A DNA stretch of 64,000 nt from Anisodus tanguticus (Eukaryota > Streptophyta > Magnoliopsida > Solanales > Solanaceae), in the NCBI GenBank assembly GCA_034509755.1, contig CM067550.1, positions 16,547,001-16,611,000 of the forward strand, read 5' to 3'. Both the position numbers and the translations under genes were made by a program. Below, in pieces: positions 24,027 through 35,129 of the stretch (position 1 is its first letter; each line of letters begins with the position of its first letter). The notes below the pieces were generated by a model that was not told the origin of the DNA, ran no database searches, and saw only the letters and a program-made list of their open reading frames with translations.

Positions 24027-24126
24027 CGGCTAACGCCTTTTGGTTATGTTCCTCTTGTTTAGCACGTCTAGTTTCTTCCAACAATAGTTGTGAACGTGCC
24101 TTGTTGAAACTTGGGAGAGGGTCGGC

Positions 24127-24728
24127 TTATTGAATCATTGTTGCGAGTGTGTCATATTCACCTTTCGGTAAGCCCGCAACAAGTTGAAGCACCATCTTGG
24201 TTTCTGAAACAGAAGTACCGACGTTGGATAGTTGATCGGTTATGAGTTTCAGTTGCTTACAATATTTGGACATGTTGTTAAAATTCTCGAGGCGGGTATT
24301 GTTGAATTGCTCTTCCAAATACACAGCCCGATTATTTTTATTGTCCTGAAAGATTTCTTCTAGCCGGACCCAAAGTTCACATGCCGTAGCACTGTTTTTG
24401 TTTTCATGATAGTGCATAACGGATCTTTGGAGATGGTGCCGTAGATCCATTGTTTGACGATAGCGTCAAGACGACGCCAGATTGAGTCTGTAACATCGGT
24501 GGGACGAGGAACAGATTCGTCAATGTGATCGAGCACGTTGTATGCACATGCATGAATGTAGAATAGTTCCATCCACATGGAATATTGACAGTCTTCTTGG
24601 TCAAGAATTATAGGGATAAAATTCTTGATGTTGTTAACGGCGAATGCCAGATGAAAAGAAGATACTGAACGTTGAGAGGGGTTTTCAAGTGTGCCAGTGG
24701 ATGAAGCGGAATTTGTGGGGGAAGACAT
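24127..24728 (-). pseudogene. Element 4 gag (one frameshift, one stop)
   Basis: It starts MSSPTNSASSTGTLENPSQR. The first part (24360-24728) has the capsid-like stretch FAVNNIKNFIPIILDQEDCQ, YSMWMELFYIHACAYNVLDH and ends in a shift near 24390. The second part (24127-24450) has ELWVRLEEIFQDNKNNRAVY, MSKYCKQLKLITDQLSNVGT and ends at a stop near 24127 where relatives read through (IQQADPLPSFNKARSQLLLE). The Arg/Gly-rich tail lies beyond. It would form the virus-like particle if repaired by nature; as written it is broken. Confidence 0.88.
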
Positions 24729-24873
24729 GGTTGCCGCCTGAGGAGGGAAGGGAATTTTCTGGTTTGGCCGAAATATGGAGGAAGAAACCGATTTTTTTTT
24801 TTTCTCGTGAAAGCGAGAAAAAAATTCTGATTTCGGCCAGGAATGAGGATTTAGGTTTTAGGCTCTTGATACC

Positions 24874-25080
24874 ATGAAAGATAGAATAATTTTCCTTAGG
24901 AATTTCTTTCATTATTCACAATATATATAGCTGTACAAGGTTGATTCCTAATATGGTACGAATCCTAACTTACCTTACAAAGGTTGATTCCTAATATAAT
25001 TAGAATCCTAAGTTACCTTAAATATACATTTATCATAATTACAAAATATACGGCGAATATTCTGAGAATATTCGCTAATA
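24874..25080 (-). repeat. 5' LTR of element 4
   Basis: It is ~206 bp and nearly identical to 20121-20326 (two differences seen: GCTGTAC for GTTGTAC, and AATATAATTA for AATACAATTA). It is followed by the AAACT TSD. Confidence 0.93.
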
Positions 25081-25085
25081 AAACT

Positions 25086-26870
25086 AAATATTGGTTAAGA
25101 CTTAAAAGTTGCTTCCCAGTTTAGGACTTAAGGTTGCTTCCCCATGTCAGTACTTCTATTAAAAAAATTGTGAAACAGAATTGTCTTCTCCTTCGTTGCA
25201 GAGGAGTAAGAAAACATTTTTGTTATATATTGTGCTTAGAAAAACATTAAATACGTGATAAATATTATAGGAGAATGAAAAATTTTGATGCCATAAAAAG
25301 ATCAAAAGTGAATTTTTAGTAACTAATAAATAATATTATAGTTGAAGAGGAAAAGTTGAATAGCTATATTTAAAGACTTTTGGGCTCGATAAAATAAGGA
25401 CATACGAAAAAAAAATTCATAAATAATAGGAGTATTAATTACTTATAGAGTTATAGTAAATGATATTTATAATTATTAATGGTAAATAATATTCCTATGT
25501 AGTAATAAATACTGTAGCTATTACCGTGGAGGAGGAAAAGTTTGTGGAAGAGGAAATAAGTAGGTATTTTCAAAGACGGGGCTATTTAAGATAAGGTAAT
25601 GCAAAACAAATTGTACAAAATAATATTAATTAGTAATTTGTAAATAATGTTTATTCGTGATTGTGTATTTAGAGACTTTTTGAATTTCTAATATAAGCTA
25701 AATAGAAATTTATGTCATAATAAAATTAAAATACCAAAACTGAGAGGCATTTATTTAGATATATTTTCCTGTTTATATTTTTTATATATATTTTTCTTAT
25801 ATATTTGTGGAGTTTTTCATATATGTATATATATATTGAAAATATTAAAATTTTATCCTTTATATCTCGACTAAATTCAAAAGAAAATTATTTTATGATT
25901 TTCTTAATTTCCAATCGCGCGAAGCGTGGAAATTGACTAGCATTTATAAATACTGATAATCAAACTAAATATTAGTAATTGAAATGCTGAAATCATATTT
26001 GTCTTCCAAGCAGGAACTGTCCATTCGCTAATTAAGAATTTCAATATGAAATGTCACTATTAGTCAACCACTACCCAAGTCTAGCTTTCACATTTCACCA
26101 ATAATCTTAAATGCGCAGAATTTGCAACCTGCAGAGATGTATGATCCTTAAATTAGTAATTAGTAAACAATACGAGGTTAGTATCATGAAATGAAAAACA
26201 ATCGGAGAAAATACACAGAAGAAGGAAAAGAAAGAACATATAAAGTCATCAGATAGTAATAATGTGATGATTCAAGAAAAATATTACGTACATAGTTTCA
26301 TGTTTTTTAAGGAAGACACGACAAGAAAGTTAATACAAATCTACAAAAGATTACTACTATGACTTTCGATGCAATAGAAATTAAAAAAGGCTAAGTCATA
26401 AGCGGATTTTTATTTTATTCGCATATTTTATTTATATTGTTATTAAACACTTTTACTAAAATAACTCATATATACAACTCACACATCTAGTTTGTAGCCG
26501 ATGTAGCCAATTGTATTATCAGTGTACAGATAATGTATCTATTATATATAGCTATATATAATCATTAATATACTTTGTATATATAACTATATATAAACAT
26601 TACATATACTAAAGGTGTATACCTATGTTTAATGTTGTATAATTGTTAGTATATACATAAATTACACATAGTTATACAAAGCTAATACATGATTATACAT
26701 AGATATACAAAGTATATACATATCATCTAGATCACCTTCCCGCCCTTCCATTAACAATGAAAACTCAAGTTCAACTCAAGCACCCATCAATACCACAATC
26801 TCCACTTTCCCTCAACAAACACAGAAGAACCAAGCATGAAGAATATGGCGTTGAAGACAACATTGGCAAG
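25086..26870. other. AT-rich intergenic DNA with a possible Helitron-like end
   Basis: Mostly AT-rich, with no coding domain recognised. At 25916-25941 a short GC-rich hairpin, CGCGCGAAGCGTG, stands ~8 nt before CTAGC|AT, recalling a Helitron 3' end (hairpin then CTRRT); the last base is C instead of T and no 5' end was found. TA-rich tracts occur at ~25800-25850 and 26510-26720. Confidence 0.35.
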
Positions 26871-26877
26871 ATCCATA

Positions 26878-27005
26878 CAACAACAACATACTCAATGAAG
26901 TCCCACAATGTGGGGTCTGGAGAGGGTAGAGTGTACGCAGACCTTACCTCTACCTTAGTAGGTAGAGAGTCTGTTTCCGAAAGACTCTCGGCTCAATACA
27001 AAGCA
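26878..27005 (-). repeat. LINE 3' tail module shared with SINE-like copies
   Basis: On the minus strand it runs from GAGCCGAGAGTCTTTCGGAA through GTCTGCGTACACTCTACCCT to TATGTTGTTGTTG. The same module forms the insertion at 12860-12976. It is the presumed recognition site for the LINE reverse transcriptase. The plus-strand open frame at 26757-27008 merely reads through it. Confidence 0.7.
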
Positions 27006-27349
27006 TAAGCACAAGAAAAGCAAGATAAACGGTCAGACCCGGACAGGAAATTTAAAGCAGGATGAAAATGATGGTAACAAAGGCGAATAAGCCATGATAA
27101 AATATTCTGAAAAATAAGCAGTAACTAACGCAGGTAAATAAGATAAACAAGTACACGAAAGAACATACAACAACAGAAATCAAATGACAGGGGACTATAA
27201 AGCAATACTGCGCCTACTAGTATGATAGACTAAGCAGGGCTACAATAATAACACTACAACTACCAGTATGTAAGCGTAAGTAGGACTACGCTGAACTACC
27301 TACTACCATTCTACCCTAATCTGTGTCCTCCACAACCACCTACCTAAGG

Positions 27350-27761
27350 TCATATCCTCAGTAAGTTGCACCTGCGCCATATCTCGTCTAATCACCTATC
27401 TCCAATACTTCTTCGGGCTACCACTACCCCTCCTGAACCCGTCCATAGCCAACCTCTCACACCTCCGCACTGGGGCATTTGTGCCTCTCCTCTGCACATG
27501 CCCGAACCATCTCAACTTTAGTTCCCACATCTTATCCTACACCGATGCCACTCCTACTTTGTCCCGGATATCATTATTTTTAATCTTACCCCTCCTTGTA
27601 TCCCCACACATCCATCTCAGCATCCTCATCTCCGCAACTTTCATCTTTTGGATGTGCGAAGTCTTTACTGGCCAACACTCCGCCCCATACAACATAGTCG
27701 ATCTAACCACCACTCTATAGAACTTGCCTTTAAGTTTTGGTGGCACCTTTTTATCGCACAA
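27350..27761 (-). pseudogene. LINE C-terminal region
   Basis: KGKFYRVVVRSTMLYGAECW followed by QKMKVAEMRMLRWMCGDTRR is the conserved C-terminal block after the RT domain of RTE-type LINEs. Beyond a frame break, sequence coding for LRWFGHVQRR-like residues continues to about 27350. It ends in the 3' UTR that leads to the (TTG)n tail. Confidence 0.8.
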
Positions 27762-27955
27762 GACTCCAGATGCAAGCCTCTATTTCATCCACCCTACACC
27801 AATACGATGAGTGACATCGTCATCAATCTCTCCATTCCCTTGGATAATAGACCCGAGATACTTGAAGCTTCCTTTCTTGAAATGACCTGAGTACCAAGCC
27901 TCACCTCCACACCTGTCTCATGGTCACTACCGTTACTGAACTTGCACCCCAAGTA

Positions 27956-28677
27956 TTATGTATTGATCATACTCAGCCTGAACCCTTTAGACTCCAAAGT
28001 CTGTCTCCAAACCTCCAGCTTAGCGTTCACTCCGCTGCGAGTCTCATCAATCAGGACTATCCCATATGTGAATAACATACACCATGGCACCTCCCCTTGA
28101 ATTTTTTGCGTCAGTCCATCCATCACTGGAAAGTGCTTCGAGTATCTTCCTACCGTCCGTACCCTGGTCTTGGCTCCATCATACATATCCTTGATCACCC
28201 TAGTGTACGCCATATGTACACCTCTAACCTATCTTTGATCACCCTAATGTACGCCATAGGTACACCTCTAACCTTCAAACATCTCCATAGAACCTCCCTA
28301 AGGACTTTATCATATGCCTTCTCGAGGTCGATGAAAACCATATGTAAGTCTTTCTTCCTCTCCCTATACTGCTCCACCAACCTCCTAATAAGATGAATGA
28401 CTTTTATAGTCGAATGCCCCGGCATGAATCCAAACTGGTTCTCAAAAATAGACACAACTCTTCTCACCTTCATCTCCACGAACCTTTCCCAAACTTTCAT
28501 AGTATGGATTAGCAGCTTGATACCCCTATAGTTGTTGCAACTCTGGATGTCACCTTTGTTTTTGTACAAAGGAATCATTGTACTCCGCCTCCATTCTTCG
28601 GGCATTCTTGCCGTTTTAAAAATGACATTAAACAACTCAGTCAGCCACTCCAAACCTGCCCTACATGCGCTCTTCAA
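27956..28677 (-). pseudogene. LINE reverse transcriptase (catalytic box lost)
   Basis: The segment 28195-28677 has RMPEEWRRSTMIPLYKNKGD, CNNYRGIKLL, NQFGFMPGHSTIKVIHLIRR and HMVFIDLEKAYDKVLREVLW, the fingers and palm of a LINE RT. The segment 27956-28213 has GEVPWCMLF-TYG-IVLIDE, where relatives carry the FADD-type catalytic pair; both aspartates are gone. An approximately 44-bp direct duplication (28191-28234 and 28235-28273) repeats the GVPMAYIRVIKD coding sequence and breaks the frame. The enzyme is dead. Confidence 0.85.
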
Positions 28678-28764
28678 AAATTCAACTGGATCTCATCAAG
28701 CCCGGTCACTTCTCCCCTGCGCATCCTGCGAACAACACCCTTAACCTCCTCAACCTTAATACTT

Positions 28765-29921
28765 CTACAATATCCAAAATCCCGGTACCTTCTGGATTGC
28801 TCCAGATCTCCCAACACAATGTCTTTGTCTGTACAACTTCTTATCCCCGCATTTTTCCTCTAATTCCACATACAAGCGTTCAAAAGTTGCCATTTTCACC
28901 GCCGTAACCGCTAGCTTTGCCTCATTCCTCGCAATCTTATATAATTTCCTATTTGTCCACTTCTCCACCCCATCTTTGCTTTCTACCAATTTCGCATATG
29001 CCACTTTTTTTGCTTCCACCTTCTCTTGAACTTTACCATTCCACCACCAATTCCCTCGATGCCCATCACGGCTACTCCGCGAGACCCCTAGCACTTCTCT
29101 AGCTACCTTCCGAATGCAACTGGCCTTCCTATCCACATACCGGTCATATCCTCACTACTCTCCCAAGCCCCTATGGCCATCAACCTCTCTCCTATCTCCT
29201 TTGCACTAACCATGGTCAAACTCCCCCATTTGATTCTTAGCCTGTCATCCACAACCCTCTTCTTCTTCTCCATCTTGATCTCCAAATCCATCACCAAAAG
29301 TTTATGTTGGGTTGTATGATACTCACTCGAAATAACCTTGCAGTCTTTACAAAGACCGTTGTCAACCTTCCTAAGGAGCAAAAAGTCTATCTGCGTCTTA
29401 GCCACCGAACTACGAAAAGTCACCAAGTGCTCCTCCTTCTTCATGAACCTCGAATTGGCTATCACCATCCCAAAAGCTCTAGCGAACTCCAAAAGTGAGA
29501 TGTCTCCCCTGTTCCTGTCCCCGAGGCCAAAGCCTCCATGCACATCGTCATAACCCCCTGGAAGTGACCCGATATGTCCATTAAAATCCTCTCCTACAAA
29601 TAATTTTTTAGTGGGTGGTATACCTCCCACCTCCTCGTCCAAATTCTCCAAAAAACTTATTTTCTCCTCATTGTCCAAGCCCGCCTATGGCGTGTAAGCA
29701 CTAATAATGTTCATAGTGAACCCTTCAACTACCAATTTAATCGCAATCATCCCGTCATTGACCCTCCTAACCTCTACCACTTGATCCCTTAGCTCGCTGT
29801 CCACCAAAATGCCTACTACATTCCTATACCTCGACCTACCCAAGAACCATAACTTATACCCGTCCACATCCTTAACCTTAGGTCCTACCCATTTGGTCTC
29901 TTGGACACAGACAAGAGCCAT
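28765..29921 (-). pseudogene. LINE endonuclease and endonuclease-RT linker (broken)
   Basis: The segment 29685-29921 has VQETKWVGPKVKDVDGYKLW and ends NIISAYTP before a stop. The segment 29103-29678 has KLFVGEDFNGHIGSLPGGYD (the D-N endonuclease motif), GDRNRGDISLLEFARAFGMV, and AKTQIDFLLLRK with TQHKLLVMDLEI (C-terminal D and H motifs). The segment 28765-29136 is the charged linker (GNWWWNGKVQEKVEAKKVAY). The endonuclease is of the apurinic-like type that nicks the target site. Stops near 29680 and a shift near 29110 break it. Confidence 0.85.
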
Positions 29922-29945
29922 CTTACAATTTTTTGATTCCTTCTT

Positions 29946-30405
29946 CTGCAGAGAGTGATTCTACATATATTTTATCATCATCGAAGAAATGGAGCTTATA
30001 GGTATTAAGTGTCATTTTGGAGATGAGAAGTTACCCATTGAAAAAATTGAGAAAATAATGTCAATAAATACACTTAATCAGACCAGAATTTTTATTTCAA
30101 GCTATGAAAAAATTATTAATCCAATCTCCAAAAAACATCCTTGACTGACAAACCATCTGAGCTCTAACTACAAATGAAGAAAGAAAGAAGGAAGGAGAGA
30201 GAACTCAAAATCAGTTAATTTGCAAGGCGGAGGACTTGATGTGAAGTAGAAGACATGAATGAGGGTTAAGAAGAAAGATGAGTGAATTTCAGCTATCTGA
30301 AAAAAGGCATATGACTCACCGGTGATAAAGTAAAATTTGGGCCAAATTTATTAAACTGGTTCACCGAATGGTATTGAGCCATAATTATTCCTTTCTTTTT
30401 AGACA
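29946..30405. other. Intergenic DNA between the LINE and element 6
   Basis: AT-rich sequence with a purine-rich patch near 30175-30300. No feature was recognised. Confidence 0.4.
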
Positions 30406-30410
30406 TTTTT

Positions 30411-30641
30411 TGATAAATATGGTAATATACCGTGATATACACTTACCTTGTATATCACGGTTTTGTCCTCAAATATATTGTAAATATTCTGTATTAATTA
30501 ACATTGTACACTTACCATAAGTATAAGATTATTGTACTACTAGGATAGGGTTTTGGGAGTACAATAGGAATATGATTTTCCTATTATGGAAATATGTAAA
30601 TTGTATATATACTCTTTCAATTAATGAAAATAATCAAGGGG
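30411..30641 (+). repeat. 5' LTR of element 6
   Basis: It starts TGATAAATATGGTAATATAC and ends near AATAATCAAGGGG. It carries a perfect 13-bp inverted repeat, ACCGTGATATACA (30429-30441) and TGTATATCACGGT (30449-30461), with a 7-nt loop. The 3' edge is uncertain because of the adjoining deletion. Confidence 0.82.
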
Positions 30642-30939
30642 CCCACTGCCTGTTGGTTCTGCAATCCCGTCACTGCATCCCGTCGTGGGTCCAGAAACTG
30701 GGCCGCCTCCCCCGCCCAGTTCTTGTTCCAGTTTCAGCGACATAAATAGTGGCCAGTTCCCGTGTTGGGCCAACAGGGCCCATTGCCTGCTGGCCAGTCT
30801 GTCACTGGTCCCGTTATTTCCAAAATTCACCCAATTCTCCCCCGAGTCATAGACTAGTCACTCGTAGTCAACTGTGTATTTTTAAACCAAAAAGACATTT
30901 TAATTTAAATTCTAATATTCTTAAATTACCCTTACCCCG

Positions 30940-32440
30940 TAATCATGTGTCTGCTTTAAATGACCCGAATTGGAAAATTGCTATGACCGACGAATATAAT
31001 GCTCTTATTGATAATAAGACGTGGGAGTTGGTGCCCTGTCCATCTGGTGTTAATATTATTTGATCTATGTGGATTTTTCCTCATAAAATTTTGATGGTTC
31101 TTTTGCAAGGTATAAGGCTCGTCTTGTAGGTGATGGTAAGACTCAACAGGTTAGTGTGGATTGTGGTGAGACATTTTAGTCTGGTGATCAAACCGGCTAC
31201 CATTTGCACTGTGCTCGGCTTAGCTGTTTCGAAGGCATGGCCCATTCATCAGTTAGATGTGAAAAATGCTTTCTTACATGGTGTTCTTAAGGAGACAGTC
31301 TATATGCATCAACCTTTGGGTTTGGGAATCCCAAATATCCTCATCATGTCTGTTTATTGAAGAAGTCCTTGTATGGACTTAAGCAGTCCCCACGGGCTTG
31401 GTATAAGAGGTTTGCATACTATGTTCGACTATTGGGTTCTCTCACAACATGTCTGATAATTCATTGTTCATGTATCATCGTGGTTCTTCCTTGGCTTATA
31501 TACTATTATATGTGGATGATATTATCTTGATTGCCTCTTCTGATGCATTACGCCAGTCTATCATGACAATGCTCAGTTCTGAGTTTGCTATGAAAGACTT
31601 GGGGCCCTTGAGTTACTTTTTGAGAATTGTTGTCACTCGTCATGCAGGTGGGTTGTTCTTATCCAGAGGAAGTATGCAGCTGAGATCATTGAGAGGGCTG
31701 GGATGTTATCCTGTATGTCCACTTCCACTCCAGTTGATACTAAACCCAAGTTGGGTTCTGCGACTGGCTCACCTTATGAGGATCCGACCCGCTATCGCAG
31801 TCTTGCAGGGGCCCTTCAGTATCTTACGTTCACGAGACCATATATTACGTATGCCGTACAACAGGTGTGTTTGTTTATGCATGATCCCAGGGTTGAGCAC
31901 ATGAATGCAGTTAAACGCATTATTCGGTACATCCAGGGGACACTTGACTATGACTTACATTTATATCCTTCGTCGACATCTACAATTGTCTCGTATACAG
32001 ATGCTGATTGTGGTGGCTATCCAGACACCAGACGATCTACGTCTGGCTATTGTATGTTTCTTGGTAATAACTTGGTCTCCTAGTCTGCAAAGCGTCAGTC
32101 GACTTTATCCCGCTCTAGTGCAGAGGCCGAGTATCGAGGGGCAGCCAATGTGGTCTTTGAATCCTGTTGGTTACGTAATATTCTATTAGAGCTTCATTGT
32201 CCTATTCAGAAAGCTTATCGTTTATTGTGATAATATTAGTCTCATCTACGTTTCTAGTAATCCTGTTCAGCACCATCGCACTAAACACATCGAGATGGAC
32301 ATTCACTTTGTTTGCGAAAAGGTAGCTCGGGGACAAGTACGAGTCTGCCATGTCCCTTTCAGGTATCAAATTACATACATTTTTACCAAAGGTCTTCCGT
32401 CCGTGCTTTTTGAAGATTTTGGGGACAGTCTCAGCGTACG
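30940..32440 (+). pseudogene. Element 6 reverse transcriptase and RNase H (broken)
   Basis: RT starts with LNDPNWKIAMTDEYNALIDN (up to 31063), then loses frame near 31060. The segment 31130-31360 keeps KPATICTVLGLAV and HQLDVKNAFLHGVLKETVYM. The segment 31449-31904 keeps the catalytic YVDD (AYILLYVDDIILIASSD). The segment 31703-32083 holds the RT end and the start of RNase H (SYTDADCGGYPDTRRSTSGY), with a stop at 32081. RNase H continues brokenly to ~32440. Confidence 0.88.
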
Positions 32441-32468
32441 AAGACCGCCCGCTATGACTGCGGGGATG

Positions 32469-32705
32469 TGATAAATATGGTAATATACTGTGATATACAC
32501 TTACCTTAAATAAGTGTATATCACGGTTTTGTCCTCAAATATATTGAAAATATTTTGTATTAATTAGCATTGTACACTTATCATAAGTATAGAATTATTG
32601 TACTACTAGAATAAGATTTTGAGAGTAAAATAGGAATAGAAATATGTAAATTATATATATATACTCTTTCAATTAATGAAAATAATAAATGAGTTATTTC
32701 TTTCA
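32469..32705 (+). repeat. 3' LTR of element 6
   Basis: It starts TGATAAATATGGTAATATAC like the 5' copy and ends about GTTATTTCTTTCA. It is clearly diverged from its partner, with insertions such as TTAAATAAG in the hairpin loop. Confidence 0.82.
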
Positions 32706-33450
32706 CTTTTCACTGTAATAAAAAATATATCTAATAGAACAAAAATTCCATTTTACCTGTGTATTATGCTCATTTTATTAGAGATCATCATGTAGACGTC
32801 AAACTCCAGAGTAGTACATGAATATTGAAATGATTAACTTTATTGATATGTGTGCTTATGCAATTTAATCCAAAAATTCTAAGCGAGAGGACTCATAAAG
32901 GTGTATATTAAAAATTAGGCTAAAGACGTAAGCGATTTTAAACTTGTCGGCATTTTTTACTTTTGACACTTTATCTAAAGACTTGTGCCTATGCTATTCA
33001 AAAAGTGTACTTCTTAGATAATTTTTGATAATTAACCAAAATATAAAGTGTGTATAATACACTCATCAATAACATGACAAAGCGATAAATTAACTAACAA
33101 CACATGGCATTTTGTGTTTAAGATAATGATAAAACATGAGTTATAAGGAAAAGAAAAAGAAAACCACTTTTAACAAAATAAAAACCTAAAAAACGTATTT
33201 TCTAGTGGTGGTTATGATGGTTCCCAATGAAGTCTGGTGGTAAAATAATCGCGGCTAGAATTTGTATTAAGAGAAGATATGAAGAAAGAGAAAATAGGAA
33301 AATTTCTAAAATTTTGTGGAGTTTGTTAGAGATGGTATATATTTAAAAATTATTGCTAATTTTTAAAATATGATTCCAACATTATATATAGGGTAATTAG
33401 AGCCCTTATTTTATATTGTTAGATAAAAGTTCCTAAATATTTAGACTGCA
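32706..33450. other. AT-rich intergenic DNA
   Basis: No gene, RNA or transposon end was recognised in this stretch. Confidence 0.4.
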
Positions 33451-33600
33451 ATTTGTTTGGCAGCTAGTAACAATTATTTCACAGTCCCAAAACTTTCAAG
33501 AGAAAAACATAAAGAGTTAGCTCTAAGAGCTCATTAAATCATTAGTACAGGTTTCATCACAAATCAAAGTTGATATTAATTTGAACTTTGTGAAATGGTT
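33451..33600 (-). other. Remnant resembling the 3' UTR of the R1-like genes
   Basis: Read on the minus strand, AATATCAACTTTGATTTGTG, ATGAAACCTGTA, ATGAGCTC, TTTTTCTCTTGAAAG and TAGCTGCCAAACAA occur in the same order as in the 3' UTR of the R1-like gene at 56261-56413. Orientation agrees with the R1-like pseudogene starting at 46028, so this may be its 3' end. No coding sequence is preserved here. Confidence 0.55.
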
Positions 33601-33781
33601 AAACTTTGTCATTCATTAATATCACTACAATATTTATTTTAGGCTTTTAATCACCCTAAAAAGTGGTCCAAACTATCAGAGAGTGTGGCTTTTGATCAAA
33701 GGTCACACTTTTCGACCTAAGGCAACACTTTTTTAAGGATGACCTAAACAAGTGTAACTTTTTCCCTAAATCAATGCTTTT

Positions 33782-33945
33782 TTACAGAGAATATTACCAT
33801 ATATTTGCCATATATTTTGTAATTAATATTTGTGTGTAATTATGGTAAATATAGATCCTCATTAAATTAGGATTCAACTTGTACACACTATATATATTTG
33901 TATTAATGAGAAAGACTCTCCAAGGGAGATTAATACAATCTTATA
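33782..33945 (+). repeat. 5' LTR of element 7
   Basis: It is 164 bp and aligns with 38594-38756 from its first base (TTACAGAGAAT against TGATAGCGAAT), so the TG start has mutated to TT. It ends CTTATA before the primer site. Confidence 0.88.
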
Positions 33946-34086
33946 TGGTATCAAGAGTCAAACCCTAAAACACCTAACCCTAAAATATTTCGACCGCTGC
34001 CCCTCCCCCCTCTCTACCTCTCGCCGACGGCTTCCCCACACAAACCCTATTTTTTTTTACTTTCTCAACCACTCTCAACCCCTCTA

Positions 34087-34800
34087 GTGGCTCCCACGGA
34101 TCATCCCACGGCTTCCTCCTTCTCCCCAGTCGTCACCCACAACCCCCCCCCCCCCCCCACTCCCTTGACCACTTCTTCGTTCCATCCGGCGTTCGCCGTC
34201 ATCAATATCAAGAACTTCATTCCCTTATTTCTTGATCAAGAAGATGGTCAATATTCTTCATGGGTTGAACTCTATCGTATTCATGCATGTGCTTATAACG
34301 TGCTTGATCATATTGATGACTCCTTCCCTCGCCCTATCGAGGTCGACGACACGACATGGCATGACATCGCCTTGACGCTATCGTCAAGCAGTGGATTTAT
34401 GACACCATCTCTAAGGACTTGCTTCATATAATTATGAAGACCAGAGCCTCGGCTAGTGAATTATGGGTCCGGTTGGAGGAGATATTTCAAGACAACAAGC
34501 ACACACGTGTTGTGTACCTTGAGGAATAGTTCAATAACACGCGTCTTGAAAACTTTGCAAACATGTCCGACTACTGTAAACAATTGAAATTGGTTGCCAA
34601 CCAGCTGTCCAATGTGGGAAATCCGATCTCAGAAACTAAGATGGTGTTGCAACTAATTAATGGATTAACGAAGGGCGAATATGACACCATGTCAATAATG
34701 ATACAACAAGCCGACCAACTGCCTAGCTTCAACAAGGCTCGGTCACAATTACTTTTGGAAGAAACCAAACGTGCTAAATAGGATGAACACAACCAAAAGG
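34087..34800 (+). pseudogene. Element 7 gag (broken)
   Basis: It starts MAPTDHPTASSFSPVVTH and then passes a run of 16 C (34143-34158), read as proline. The capsid-like part FAVINIKNFIPLFLDQEDGQ, YSSWVELYRIHACAYNVLDH follows, and the frame shifts near 34365. A stop lies near 34529, then 34563-34781 continues (MSDYCKQLKLVANQLSNVGN, GLTKGEYDTMSIMIQQADQL) to a stop. A Gly-rich tail follows out of frame. Confidence 0.85.
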
Positions 34801-35129
34801 GTTGGTAGTTGACGCACCCGAAAACACCACCACACCCGCCGGCCCCACCGACAACTAGCAGCCACGGCGGTGGAAGAGGCCGAGGGTACGGTGGTAGATG
34901 CGGTGGTAGAGGCAAAAGTGATAGAAGCAAAGGCAGCTCGGGTGGTGGTCAGCCACAACCGGCTCAGTACCCGATCCAATGGGCCGACCCAATGCCATGG
35001 CAGTTTCCCAGTGGATGGGCAGCACCGCCCTGCCCGTACCTAACTGTCGGGACCCACTGGTAGCAGCTCGGTATTTTAGGCCCGGGTCCATATCCTTAAA
35101 TCTCGGGTCCCGCACAACAGGCCAATCTC

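Larger units (their letters stand above)
20121..25080 (-). mobile_element. Ty1/copia (Ale/Retrofit-like family A), element 4, recent insertion
   Basis: LTRs lie at 20121-20326 and 24874-25080, and a TSD AAACT at 20116-20120 and 25081-25085. By eye the two LTRs differ at only two sites. The primer site, the complement of CTCTTGATACCA, abuts the 5' LTR at 24873. GAGGGAGAG precedes the 3' LTR as polypurine tract. On the minus strand the LTR starts TATTAGCG where relatives have TGATAGCG, so it has TA rather than TG at the terminus. Gag, a long protease-integrase frame, RT and RNase H are present with several single lesions. Confidence 0.95.
26878..29945 (-). mobile_element. Degenerate RTE-like non-LTR retrotransposon (LINE), 5'-truncated
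   Basis: On the minus strand, endonuclease, reverse transcriptase, a C-terminal region and a 3' tail ending in (TTG)n occur in order. The endonuclease begins within the QETKW motif, so the 5' end is missing. The protein wording (QETKWVGPKVKDVDGYKLWF; YGAECWPVKTSHIQKMKVAE; MRMLRWMCGDTRRGKIKNND) is typical of plant RTE-clade LINEs. No convincing TSD was found. Stops, shifts and a local duplication show it is old. Confidence 0.85.
30411..32705 (+). mobile_element. Ty1/copia family B deletion derivative, element 6 (RT-RNase H only)
   Basis: LTRs lie at 30411-~30641 and 32469-~32705, both beginning TGATAAATATGGTAATATAC. The 5' LTR runs straight into the proline-rich integrase-RT linker (GGCCCACTGCC), so primer site, gag, protease and integrase are all absent. 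The possible TSD is TTTTT/CTTTT, which is weak because it is a T run. The polypurine-like GCGGGGATG precedes the 3' LTR. Confidence 0.87.

Noticed and set aside
23518..24033. 171-codon plus-strand frame with hydrophobic leucine-rich stretches
   Set aside because: It is antisense to the Arg/Gly-rich gag tail of element 4; the apparent membrane-like segments come from the reverse complement of Gly/Arg codons.
26757..27008. Open frame of 83 codons on the plus strand
   Set aside because: It reads through the reverse complement of the LINE 3' tail and its flank; no domain is seen and (CAA)n codons explain its Thr run.
29925..29945. A match ATGGCTCTTG near the LINE 5' end to ATGGATCTTG near its 3' end as TSD
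   Set aside because: The right-hand copy lies within endonuclease coding sequence (before QETKW), and the match is imperfect, so it is probably chance.
30406..32710. TTTTT/CTTTT as TSD of element 6
   Set aside because: Both lie in T-rich runs and differ by one base; too weak to be reported as a true duplication.
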